This document shows, piece by piece, positions 34,401-45,631 of a stretch of 64,000 bases of DNA (within the stretch, counting starts at the first letter, position 1; each line of letters opens with the position of its first letter). Both the position numbers and the translations under genes were made by a program. The stretch spans positions 16,733,001 to 16,797,000 of the forward strand of contig NC_079875.1 of the NCBI RefSeq assembly GCF_029227915.1, given 5' to 3'. The notes under the pieces are model-generated. The model was not told where the DNA came from, did no database searches, and saw only the letters and a program-made list of their open reading frames with translations. The stretch comes from Hydractinia symbiolongicarpus. Taxonomy: Eukaryota; Cnidaria; Hydrozoa; Anthoathecata; Hydractiniidae.

Positions 34401-34780
34401 CCAGCTCTTGTAATTTGGATCTTTTAGCCAGTCGTCTAAAAATTTTGATTTCCTTGGCATTATTATATCATTAGTAATCTCTTTTAGTCTAGTTCTAAAC
34501 AGAAATAAAAAGTAAACTATAAGAAACTTAATTGTTAGGTAAGGTCAAGTGAAATATAACAAAGATATACCATGGTAGATAAATACTAAACCAATGATAA
34601 AACTAGAAATCAAGCAAGAAAGCCTAAAAAAAAGAATTTGATGATCCTTAAAAATTAAATATGCAGCCTTCAAACTAAATTCCAGGACATTCCAGGACAA
34701 TCTCTAAAAAAGAAGGAAAGTCCAGGACATTCCAGGACAAAAACTAAATTCCAGGACATTCCAGGACAGTGGTCACCATG
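31500..34780 (-). mobile_element. hAT-like DNA transposon
   Basis: The ends match as inverted repeats: ATGGCGACC…CCAGGACATT on the left and, reverse-complemented, ATGGTGACCACTGTCCTGG on the right. Subterminal CCAGGACATTCCAGGACA words are iterated at both ends (31519-31600; 34680-34768), probable transposase-binding sites. It encloses one transposase gene on the minus strand. No clean 8-bp target duplication was found; TCTA occurs at both borders but not in the register the termini require. Confidence 0.75.
31756..34460 (-). CDS. hAT-superfamily-like transposase with BED-type finger
   Basis: Exon 1 is 34460-33099. It opens with MPRKSKFLDDWLKDPNYKSW and a C-x2-C…H zinc-finger-like segment (CKYCSKDIC), then a Ser/Thr linker. 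The catalytic region follows, with SFDES, SSDGPNVN, CGLHTVHG and CGHRWCEN, which are the Asp-bearing and CxxH motifs of hAT-type RNase-H-fold transposases. A good intron (ACAG|GTAAGT to CTTCAG|AT, phase 1) joins it to exon 2, 32792-31756. Exon 2 contains FCLSHEQSAIERDFKANKE, matching the C-terminal hAT dimerisation motif (…S.ER.FS.NK). Two thirds of a typical hAT protein is therefore open. One single-base break lies in an A6 run (34302-34307) between the finger and the catalytic region, so the copy is recently inactive or misassembled. Confidence 0.75.
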
Positions 34781-34879
34781 TCTAAATTAATTGCGCTATT
34801 TATATCTTTTAAACCACTTAATACATTACATTGAAGAATAGCTGTATTGATTTGATCAAATTTGTTAGTTTTGCCCCTT

Positions 34880-35115
34880 TGGTTCAAATACCGCCTTTTA
34901 AAAATGCCTCGACTATTTTTGGTTTTTTTTTGGATTTATTTCCTTTCCATGTAGAAATTGTGTTTTGTGGAATATCAAACATCAAACATCAAGCCAACTT
35001 TGCTTGTTAGTTTTTCCTTTATCTAACTCCAACAAGGCCTTGTATTTGGTTTCCAAAGTGACATCTTTACGTTTTCGTTTCGTTGATTTCGCCGATGCAG
35101 TCGCAATTTTTTGTC
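34880..35115 (-). pseudogene. pogo/Tigger transposase N-terminal HTH remnant
   Basis: Minus-strand reading gives KSTKRKRKDVTLETKYKALL followed by ELDKGKTNKQ. A small duplication and frame shift (GATGTTTGATGTTTGAT) come next, then IPQNTISTWKGNK and KIVEAFLKGG. This is the CENP-B-type helix-turn-helix found at the start of Tigger/pogo transposases. It is interrupted by stops and frame shifts. Its position inside the CAGTTGA-ended element identifies the host element's superfamily. Confidence 0.65.
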
Positions 35116-35429
35116 AACTGTTTGTATCGCCTCACCCGTTTGTTTTGAAAACTTTTAGAAAATTCGAAGCCTAAAGTTCGTTCAAAATTCGAAATTCGAA
35201 ACCGTGTAAAGGCCTTTTACACTCTAGAAATCGAATAAGGGAGCAAAATTCCTTCTCGGGTTCTCAGATTTGTATCAAAAACAAGAGCTTATCGAATAAG
35301 AGAATGTCAAATAATGGAGCTTCGTTTATGAGAGTTTCTTAAGGAAATTTGACGGCAACTTTTAATTTAATCGCAAGCGAGAGCTTATCGAATAAAGGAG
35401 CGTCGAAATGAAGAGCGTCAACTGTATTA

Positions 35430-36370
35430 AGATGTCATGAACAAGCAAGTTGTCATTAACTGTTGTAGCTGCTGTAGCTGTCAAAACGTAGCTAGCCTAT
35501 AATAAACTTGCTTGTTGGTGACATGACAATATCGATATTTTTAAATGATATTGACTGAACAGATTAGTGGTAATATTTTTAAAGGCAGTAGTTTTGGCTA
35601 TTTTTTCAAAGTTGGCAAGAACCATCAACTCGTCAAACTTCCACAGCGAAAAGGCTGCACAACTGTAACTTTCGTCCACACGTGGGTTTGCTAACTAACA
35701 TGGCGGAACTATGGAATAATTCACGATAGACCCAGAGAAGTGCCATAATATCATGAAAAAGAATCTTGCTGCCGTCAGCAAGAATCAGCACAGCTTCAGA
35801 TTACAAATTTAACCAAATAACCCAAGATTATATTTTGTCAGCGATTTAAGATGCCACAGGGAAGAAAAATTACAATATAGCTGGCAAAAAGATTTTGTCT
35901 TCAGCTCCATTCTAAGACTTGGAATGTGATATGTATACTCTTTCCAACATGTTTTTGTTAACTTTGGGTCTTTTTCTTTTGCCTATTAGCAGCCGTCTTA
36001 CCCACTTTATAGTTTACATCGTTTTCCAGTACTTAAGAAATTGACGGATAATCCTTGGAACTAACTTTTAATGTTGCTGCTTCCAAGAATTTTAACCTTA
36101 TAACTGGTATAAAGTATTAATATCCGTTGAGATTATGTTTAAAATTTATACTAACGCCATATCATTGTACAAAATGATTACTGTTTACGAGAATATTTCC
36201 CGAGCTTTTAGACATCAAAAAATTGCGAATATAAGCAGATTTTTTACACCTTTCCGCCTTTTTATCACAAATAAAAAAATATATGTTACATATATATGTA
36301 ATATATTGGATACTTTAAACAGCACAGTTTTTAATTCGCTTTTAACATGGATGAATTTCAGGGTGCTGAT
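35430..36370. other. No gene seen
   Basis: AT-rich sequence between the pogo-like element and SINE A copy 2. A 60-codon minus-strand frame (35497-35679) has no recognisable domain. Confidence 0.35.
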
Positions 36371-36374
36371 GAGA

Positions 36375-36620
36375 TGAAGATGGTGTAGTGGTAGAGCCTT
36401 AACTTGTAATGAGGTTCGACTCCCCACATCGGCGCACTTTATATGTAGTATTGTCAGTCTATTTGGAGCCATCTACTGAGCGCAAACCTACCTGTGTGGC
36501 CAGCAAATAAGTTAGAGCAATGCTATTCAAATCTCATGCAGTAATATAATATACCTCAACTTAGGGGGAAGAAAAAGTCAGTCGTTAGAATGGAATTTTC
36601 AAGGACGTTAAAATTGCCGC
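36375..36620 (+). mobile_element. tRNA-derived SINE family A, copy 2
   Basis: GATGGTGTAGTGGTAGAGCC (A box), GAGGTTCGACTCC (consensus B box at 36412-36423), GCGCACTTTATATGTAGT, CCATCTACTGAGCGC, AGTTAGAGCAATGCTAT and AAGGACGTTAAAATT in order, matching copy 1 end to end. The intact B box suggests the family used a Pol III promoter. Confidence 0.8.
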
Positions 36621-36624
36621 TAAT

Positions 36625-39600
36625 TACTAATCTAAAATAAAATGTTATTGTTTTTGTTCTATGCAACACAGCAATCGTGCAAATCGTCATTCTATTTGTA
36701 AAAAGAACTATTAATTTCGAGGGCTGGGACATATGACTTAAAATTTGACTAATAAAGGAATACATGAAAGTTGGAGAGCTTAGTATATGAGGAAGTGCCT
36801 TACTTAGTTGTGTATTATGTATACATTATGTATTATATTACTTATATTATGCCATTTATATTTAACCTATTTTTAAACAATAAAAACATGCTGTTCTTCA
36901 AACTTAAAAGAACATTTCACGTTTTTTTATTTGTAATCTAAATATATACACAAATTTTACGGCACGTGAATTTCCACACAACAACCACCAATGGAGGAGT
37001 GCATAGGAAAGAGTGCTGTTCGTTGCTGGAAAAATGGGGCATGTATTGTTATCAAATAAGATTTCAAAAAATGACATGCTGTTTTAAAGGGAATCTTTCT
37101 ATAATAACAAAGTTGATATTAAGTTTAGTAATATTTCTTCGTTTCCGTCAACAAATTTTCCCATGCAAGTGTGCACGCTATGAAATTAGGATCATATCTT
37201 TTTTTTGTTAATGAATGTCTCATTATATGACACATGCAAAAATATCAGGGAAGTCGGGTAATTCTCGCAAAATTATAAAATCATTACAGAATTTCTTTCC
37301 AATTATGACTTTAATTAAAAAATGCAACTTAGTTTGATTTTAGCGCCAAAACTTATTTCGTTTTACATCGGTTTGTTACTTCCAATAGGAGTTTGATTCA
37401 TATATGACTTTTATTCTAAGATCGCTACTTACGTATTATTTCCTTATACTTCTTTCCGCGAAGAGGTACATTCTAGTCGTAATAAACCCTGTTACAAAAA
37501 TACAGAGAACTTCTTATATCAAATTAACATCTGCGAAGGAGACCAAACGAATGATGTGCACTCTATGGTGTTAAAAACAACTTATTAATTGTGCTAATGA
37601 TTTCCATAATTAACTGCGTCCCTTGGAATGCAACGGAGTATTGTACGTTTAAACAGCTTTGTGCCGACTAACCCCGCTATATAATTAACTTGCGTACGCA
37701 AAAAGAAAATGTTTAACTTTCTGTCAACTAAAACACAATGCAACTCTGAAATGATGTGAAATGTTTTTTTTTCAAATTAGCTGCGTATATTTTTTTTCCA
37801 TATTTTAGACGGACTTTAATAGATTTAGTCGTTTCTTTTTGAATGTATGGTGAGCATGTTTTTGTTTATTATTTTATTTACTTATTTGTTTGTTTGTTTG
37901 TTTCTTAATTGCACCTTTTCTTTAAGTTTCTTTGGAAAAAAATAGCTCACAACACCACTTCAAACATGGGCAAAAGGTGAATCAACTTGAACATACATCT
38001 GAGAATTCAGATAAAGGTTAAGAAATCTATTCAAAGACTCAAGTACTGACAGTTTCTTAATTTTTTGACAATTTTACTACTGAAAATTTCTTATTTGGTT
38101 TCTTAAACGTATACATATATCGAATGAAGTTGACGTCGACTTGTCCATGTACGCTATTCAATCACAGAAACGTATACACGAAGAGTTCACGAAAAGATAT
38201 CCAATGTGAAAATATGTTGTTTGTTTTTTTTGAAGTCTAAAAATCCAGCACTGAAGGATTCTTATTTTTTGGAAACTTCAGCCATCACTTTCTTATAAAC
38301 GGATTTTTTAAAAAAACAAGACATGCACCAGTATAGCAACTGCTTGACTGAGACGGGGGTGAAGTGATTAGAGGCTTGGTGGCGTATGATTGTCTACGAT
38401 ATTATTATTTATCTGGAAAAACGTTCCCTGGAAAAAAGTTATTGGTCAGCAAGATCATTTGTCACTCGAGGAAATTTTTTTCTCTTTTCTCCGACAAATT
38501 TTTCCAAGATAAAGTATCTAACATTGTAGATTGGTATATAGAGGTGTAGGCGTTTGAAGACATAACACATGTTGCTCTCTAGTACCATTTGAGACTTCTG
38601 TGAGGGGAATTATTCCTGCCTGTAATTTGTGTGTTCGAAATGACTTAGACATCATATTATATATTTAGATGTTATTATGTAAAAATTATGAAAGCATAAT
38701 TCAGTAGAATTCTTGTCATTTTTATTTTTAATATTTTTACTATTTTTGTTATTTTTATTAATATTTTCTACGAAATTAAAAAAAAACAGACTTGTTTGTC
38801 TCTTTTAAGCAAACCATTTAATACTAATATAATCTTGGATAAAATTAGAGTCGGCGCGAAAAAATCGGAATATGTTTTGAGAGAAATCTGAATTTTTGTT
38901 ATATTTACAATACAATACAAAAAACAGTATTGACAGATTTTAGCATGGCCAAAGTTTTGTTGCGATACAGTTCACCCTTTTAGTTAGTTCTAAAATATTC
39001 TTTTCTTTTAAATAAATTTTTTGTTTTGACCAAAAGTGACAAAAATGCCTGTTTCACAAATACTCAGATTAATAAGATTTGATTCGATAACATAGATATT
39101 GTAACATGTTGTTTTTGTCGTATTTTCCATCACACCCACTGCAAGGTTGTGGCATGTTTTTACAACTACACTTAAAGATTTTTATTATTTCAAAACACAA
39201 TACACTGTAACATAGAAACGAAAAGAAATTCAGAAATAATTGACAAAATAATTAACAGCTATCACTTGAATACAGTAATTGCATGTTAATGGTGTTGAAA
39301 CAGAGTTTTAATGCTGCATGCTTTGTGCAACTTTTTTATTGTTTGCTTTGCATTTAAAATAAAGATTAAAATGAAGAAATGCAAAAACGCAGATAATAAA
39401 AGATAAAAATTTAAAGAAATACCGCTTGAAGTAATATCGTAATATTGTAACCGTAATAGTTTTCCTTTCTTTAAATTTTAGGAAATACATTACGAAAAAG
39501 GAAGTTTAACAAAGGTATAGGAGCACCAACAGTAACGGCACGAAAGAGCAACATCGACGTGTAACGAACGAAGAACGTAACAACGGCAAAAAGACGTATA

Positions 39601-39630
39601 ACGACGACGGAAGAGCGTAACAACGCTAAA
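36625..39630. other. Intergenic AT-rich stretch 5' of the kinase gene
   Basis: No exon, RNA gene or full repeat was recognised. The last 150 bp before the kinase start (39490-39635) are purine-rich with repeated AACGACG/CGTAACAACG words and probably form the 5'UTR. Confidence 0.4.
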
Positions 39631-39635
39631 TAAAT

Positions 39636-42600
39636 ATGACGCAAATACCAACAGAAAATGGGTTAAAGTGTCGAAAGGAAAAGATCGAAAACTTTTACGA
39701 CATCAAAGAAGAATTAGGCAGGTTAGTAGAAAGGAAAAAATTATATTAATGACCTTGAAGAGAAAAGATATATACGTAAGTGTTATTTCCGCGCCATATT
39801 CTGCTTGAAAAGATTCAAGAAAAAAAACGTTCTGAGCATGCGCGTTTGAATTGTTAATAGTACAGTAATGTAAAATCAAATTTTAAACAAAAACTGCAGA
39901 AACTTCACAGAGTAAATCAAAACGCTAAAAATAAAACAAAATTACCAAAACAAAACGTAAAATTCATTTCTCTTTTTACCAACAAGTTTGTTCTTTATTT
40001 TATTCATTCGGGAATATATAATAACGAGTTGTTAATTTCATTTAAATGGCGGGAATGAAATAGACAACACAGTACACTCGCATTTTATAGTATATTTCTG
40101 ATTTCTTCGTCTCGCATTTGTTTTCGACGATGATATAAAGGGGTACCAGTTCTCTACTAAGTCTTGTCTGTTTTTGTTTTCAATTGTTCTAATAAAAAAA
40201 TAAAGAGTTACTGTTTTTGTGTGGAATTTACCATTCAAACGATCCAGCAAAATCTTTTCTGGTAGTAATTTTTAAATCTAGGTATAGTCGCAGTCTTTGA
40301 TTATATGCAAGGTTGAGCAAAAAGTGATTTATTTTTTTCTCACTGTTCCATTATAGAGGTCAATTTGCTGTTGTCAAGAAATGCATTTCGAAAGAAACCA
40401 ACGAAGAAGTAGCTGCAAAATTTATCAAACTGAAACGCACCCGAACTAGTAAAGCAGGATTAAGTCGGGAAATGATCGAAAGAGAGGCCTCTATTTTGAA
40501 TCTGCTGAGCCATGATAAAGTGATTAAACTCTACGATGTTTTTGATCTGGGACCAGAGATTGTTTTAGTGTTGGAGCTGTAAGATTCTTTACACCTTGTT
40601 GTTTTTATACTTTTTTCTCTTTCACTTTGTTTTTATTACTATATTTTAAATATCATGATATCATATATGACTAGCTCTATGTCTTGTCGCGCATATACGT
40701 TTTTAATAAGAATATGTTTTTTTGCAGAATTGTTTTTTCGCAAGGTATCGCAAGCTGTGCTGTGTTTTTTCTAGTTTGTCTGGTGGCGAGTTATTTGACA
40801 AAATTTGCGAATTGGAGTATTTAACAGAACTTGATGCTTGTTGCTACATGAAACAAGTGTTAGAAGCCATTGAACACTTACATGATTCAAGCATTGTACA
40901 CTTGGACATCAAGGTCAGTGGTTATGCCATTATCATTTTAGCTAAAAGTTACTAATTGAGGAAATTTTGGACAGGAGTACCATATTTATGGGGAGGGATT
41001 GTCACATGGACATTTGTTTAACTGTTTTTTGCTACATCTGTAAACAATGAAAATTTCCAATAAAGACAATTGAAAAAACATGTTTACTTTGTTTATCAGT
41101 ATTTCTAACCAAAATTTTAATTTTGACGTAGAAGTTAAAAAAAGCTGCAGAGTACTTTTATGTTCCACAGTCTGAGTTTTATACAGTCAACCACTAGGAG
41201 TAACGGAAAAACAATATTCTATATATAAATTATATCACATTCCGCCTTCTTAACGCTTTTTTAGCCTGAGAATATCGTCCTAAAGTCATCTGACAAAACC
41301 GACATCAAACTTGTTGATTTTGGTCTTGCTCAAAAATTGGAACCTGGCAAAGACCTTCGTGAAATGATGGGTACTCCAGAGTTTGTGGCACCAGAAGTAA
41401 TCAATTATGAAACTATTGGATTTTATACAGACATGTGGTAAGGGCAAAGTAAATCTATGCATGGGTTCATAATTACAAATTGTTAAATAATTACAAATGT
41501 AAGGAAGTAACAAGATGTTTAACATCCATGAAGGTTCTATTTTAACGTCTTTCACTTCTCTTCTTCCACCTTGACAGTAACTATGTTATATCGGACTTCC
41601 TCTAACGTAGCTACTTGTCTGCGCAAACCGGTTTGTGGCCATAAATGGATTGGCAACACTACATTTAAGTTGTGCCGGAGTTGGGAGTTGCACCTGCAAT
41701 CTTACATTACATTACAAGTCGTCGTAGCTTAGAATAAGTGTCTGCATTAACACTTCTTGTTTTTATTTTAGGGCAATAGGTGTTCTTGCTTATATTCTGT
41801 AAGTATAACTCTACAAATAAAAATAGAAGTGTTTTCCGTTGCAAATTTTTAATAATCTACCCAATAGACCACCTTGTAGTGTTTATATGACTGTTTTGGT
41901 ATTGGTATATTTTTGGGCAACAATTTCACACCAAACTAATTAAAATCAACCATGTTTATAATCTAATTGTAGAGGCTTAATATCGTTACAGAATAAAAAA
42001 GAATGCAGCTAGAACGTTTTTTTGAGTTTTTGGCATATGTGTCACTTATCTCTTTTTAAAGTTAGAATGTTCAATTCTGTTTACCTTTCGTTCAGATTAA
42101 GCGGCTGCTCACCATTTTTGGGTGACGACAATCAAGAAACATATGCAAACATTGTCGAAGTGGATTATCATTTTGACGAAGAATATTTTGATAAAATATC
42201 AGACGATGCCAAATTATTTGTGTCTGAATTACTCATCAAAAGACCGAGGTAAGAAAACTATTGATTTTCTTGTTTTTGTTTTGTTTTGTTTTTTTGTTTT
42301 GGATGTGTTCAAAATATTGGCACAAGGATGTTGCAGTCATTTGCCTTCGTAACTTGACATTCAATATTGGCAAGCAATATTTTTTATTGAAATCTTTTTT
42401 CTTTAGCAAGAGGAGCACGGTGAAGGACTGTCTAACTCATCCATGGCTATTAACAATCGTAAGAATTGCTTTTTTAACTTTTCATTGTTTATGCTTCAAA
42501 TTCAGTATAGAAGTAGGCGAACATAGAATTTCAACCAAATATTTTATAAAACTAGCGTTTGAAGTTTCATTAACCAACAGCTTCTGTTTATACGTTATGT

Positions 42601-43505
42601 CAATTACAAACTTTAATGTACCCTATTTAATAGCTTATAACTTTATTTTTACGGAAATATACCATCCACTGCATTGCGAATATTTTGCAGGGAGCATGTC
42701 TGACTTCTTGTCAAAAATATACATGTATATTTTTAAGACGACATTTTCTCGTAGAGTGGACCAAGAAAACGTCAGGACTCGTCTATCATAGCAACGGGAA
42801 GATTTAAAGCGTTTGTCGCTAGAAGAAGATGGCAGGTAAGAATAAACTTCTTCTGTATTTCGTAGAAACTATCATTAACAACATGTGGAAGTCTCTTACT
42901 GTGTGTTCAAAATGGTCGCACCAAAGCTTTATTTCTGACCCAAAGCGGAGTAATTATGCTACTTCATGCTAACAGGCGAAAAAAATACACAATATCGATG
43001 TGTAAAATATGTACGACGGATACCACAGAATAAAGGCTAGTCTCTTTTATATTAATGTTAAAGTGTGTTTGAAATGGCTAAAGCTGAATAAAATAGGCTT
43101 GGCCGTAACATATACATCGGGATCAAAATCCGATTCTCAAAAAATTATAACGAGAACAACTAGTTCTGTTAATTGTTCGGATAATATCTCCCCAGACATT
43201 TAGTGTAGCGTGTTCTGCTCATAAGAGACAGACCCAACAAAAATGTTTCAAAGAAAATTTGTATATTAGAGATTTTTATAAAGCACATTCCCTCCTCTCG
43301 CAATAAGGCAACTTTCAAAAATAGAAATAAGGGCAAGTTGAAGATAGAAAAAGGTGTACCGTGGTATTCTTTTTATTGTAAATGCTATTTCGCCCCTCTT
43401 TAGAACTTAATATTTTTAATTTAGCAATCATTTCAAAAGTTGAACGCAATCACAAGATTTTCCAAGTTCCTAAGAAAAGGAGTATTACCTACTTTTCCTG
43501 AGGAG
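39636..43505 (+). CDS. DAPK-family Ca2+/calmodulin-type Ser/Thr protein kinase, exons 1-9
   Basis: Exons: 39636-39721, 40357-40578, 40775-40913, 41265-41437, 41772-41798 (a 27-bp microexon), 42096-42248, 42407-42458, 42755-42835 and 43425-43505. All join in frame. Kinase landmarks are present in order: G-rich loop (LGRGQFAVVKKC), AAKFIK with the ATP-binding Lys, a basic loop then SREMIEREASIL typical of DAPK kinases, LLSGGELFDKICEL, catalytic loop HLDIKPEN, DFGLAQ, activation segment GTPEFVAPE, WAIGVLAYILLSG and the HPWLLTI end. The domain should be active. HLD replaces HRD. Exons 8-9 encode a basic FKAFVARRRWQ segment and SFQKLNAITRFSKFL, the expected autoinhibitory/calmodulin-binding helix. 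DAPK-type kinases act in cytoskeletal control, autophagy and cell death. No ankyrin repeats follow. Exon 9 ends in phase 0 and joins one of two long downstream exons. Confidence 0.88.
41532..41735 (-). mobile_element. tRNA-derived SINE family A, copy 3 (diverged)
   Basis: Minus strand relative to copy 2. Shared blocks are AACTATGTTA, ATTGGCAACACTACATTTAA and GTGCCGGAG; the tRNA head is degraded. It lies inside a kinase intron (between exons 4 and 5). Confidence 0.65.
42955..43050. repeat. Family H-related repeat in kinase intron 8
   Basis: TTCATGCTAACAGGCGAA and ATATGTACGACGG are shared with 13210-13320, and AAAGGCTAGTCTCTTTTAT resembles family H termini. Confidence 0.5.
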
Positions 43506-43509
43506 GTTA

Positions 43510-45628
43510 GTATCTAATTTTATGCTTTGTCTACTGGGTGGTAATATTGAGATATGTTTTTCAAATTTTCTACATTTGTACAACATTTATATTTGGCTGA
43601 AACGCCTTTTTGATATGAGTTATGTTGTATCATTTTACGGCTTTTCGGTCCCGGTTGTTTTAAATAATGTAGGACAAGAGGGTCTTGTGAGCAGATCGGT
43701 TGTGTTTATCAGAAGTTCAATTTGTTTTAAGGTATATAATGTAGTTTAATTCAATATTAGTCAGATTGTAAATCATGATGTTAGCAAGTTAAATAATTCC
43801 ACATTTTTGCGACAGGCAATTGAAAACTTATATTAAAATGCCAACTACAATTCCTAAGTAAAACGAAACTATGAGGTTTCCAAAAAAATTGAATAATATG
43901 CCACCGAAACTCTTCTTTATAAATAAGTGGAATCTGTATAAAGCGAATATAGTCTAAGCGAACAGCTCTATAAACGGACAGTATCAGTCAGAACGATCTG
44001 ACTGATTTCACGCCAAACGCTTAGCAAATTTTGTATAGACCGGCATCTTTATAAGCACCAAAGGTGTCCGATTGAGATAAGTCCTAGTGTATCTGGTTCT
44101 ATAATGAATCGGTATTACAATTATATTACTCGAGGCTTTCAAATAATCAAAGAGGTATAAATCATGGTCCTTCGATACTGTTGAAGTACTCTTTGCTATC
44201 TCTAATTGCAGATTACGGCTCAAATCACCTGAAACAAACAGGGTTAAAACGCATTGAAATATTTCAATGCTGAATAATTGTTGTGGAAAAATATGAGATT
44301 TAATTGATTGGGAACTTCGTACAACTTATGTTAATGTATTGTATTTCTACGCTTTAAAATCAAGTTAATGTTTTTTAAAGAAAACATTGTTATACCCAGA
44401 TGTTGTATTCTCTTAAACTACGGCCATATGTTCACCCTGTTACTATGGCAACTATGAGGAGATTCAAGTTTAGATATTGCATTCATTTGTGCTCCAACGT
44501 AGAGGAAAATCCCGAAAACCGAGAATTCGTATTTAGTTAAATTGAAATAGCAAAATGCTTGGAATAAACGCTCTCTTTTTAATTTAGAAAATGTGAATAA
44601 TACCTAAACGTTTAATTAAAACATTACTGCATTCCGTCGCGTTACTAAAAATATAATCTAGACCACCCAGGAGGAGCGTTGTAATATTAAAATACTAAGA
44701 TCGCACCTTCGTGTGATCCTTCATGTGTTGAAGTTTAGTCTTTTGATTAACAAGCTCAAATAAAAGCTGCAAAAATATGATTAGTGAGAAGATCGATAAA
44801 TTATTTGTTTTTCCATGTTTACAACAAATCTTGTTTGATTAGTTGTAAAGAAGATTCATGGAAGTTTTTAACACGAGTTGGAAATGCATTTTATTTTTAT
44901 TTTATGTTTTATTTTTATTGTTTCATTTTCTTATTTTTTCTTGTTCTATTTTTTTTTTTTTTTTTTTTTTGGTTTATCACCCAGTTGTGTAATCCCTACG
45001 GAAGTCACGGAGAGACAAATCCATTCCCTTTCTTCGCGATAATTTGAATCACTTTTTAATATTTGGGTTTACTAGAATAGTCCCCTCTCCTCGCTCCACA
45101 TCCTCGCTTCCCATCCCAACTTACACAAGCAAAAGAAATTAGTTCAAAATCACCTTCACCATCTCTGCTCATACGTTTTTGAACGATTTCTGCATTTGTA
45201 ATCGTTTTTCCCTACTGTTTAACAATAGCTGTTCGCATGGCGTGTTCCCACCCTTTAATAGTTGCATTCAACTTTTGAATCAAACTTATCTCTTGTTGAC
45301 AGTCCTTTATAAATGAATAATAGACTTTTTAATTAATAACATTATGAGAGAATGACATGTAATAGCAGAAGTTAATCGTTGTCTTGCAAAATAGAAATTG
45401 GATTTTGAGTTTCTTTAGCGCATGCTGGAAGGTTTTGTGATTCTTATGTTTCTCTCGTAGTTTTGAAACAACTATTTGTTTTCATTTCTAATTCTTTCTG
45501 TCAGATAATAATGTTAATAATAATGTTAACGTTTTTGAAAAGCTAGAATTTTTTCTGTTGTAAACACAGGTTCTCACAATAAGCATGATGTTTCGTATGT
45601 ATTTACTTATTCGTTTTATTAACTTTCT
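43510..45628. other. Large kinase intron
   Basis: No further exon with good splice signals was recognised. Contains a T-run of more than 20 at about 44950-44970. Small frames at 43522 and 44784 have no domain. Confidence 0.4.
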
Positions 45629-45631
45629 TAG

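Larger units (their letters stand above)
31299..35424. mobile_element. Old pogo/Tigger-like element split by a hAT insertion
   Basis: The left end (TAGTTGACGCTCTCTAATTC at 31299) and the reverse complement of the right end (CAGTTGACGCTCTTCATTTC, ending 35424, followed by TA) are inverted repeats. Both flanks carry iterated GAGCTTATCGAATA words. These are the hallmarks of Tc1/mariner pogo-group elements (CAGTTGA ends, TA duplication). The left terminal C and flanking TA have mutated. The middle is occupied by a younger hAT-like transposon (31500-34780). A broken transposase start lies at 34880-35115 on the minus strand. Confidence 0.7.

Noticed and set aside
34965-35174. 69-codon plus-strand frame
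   Set aside because: Antisense to the pogo-type HTH remnant, which has the recognisable motif.
36379-36430. Possible tRNA gene (A and B boxes)
   Set aside because: No acceptor stem can be closed and the same block recurs with a long shared tail, so it is a SINE head.
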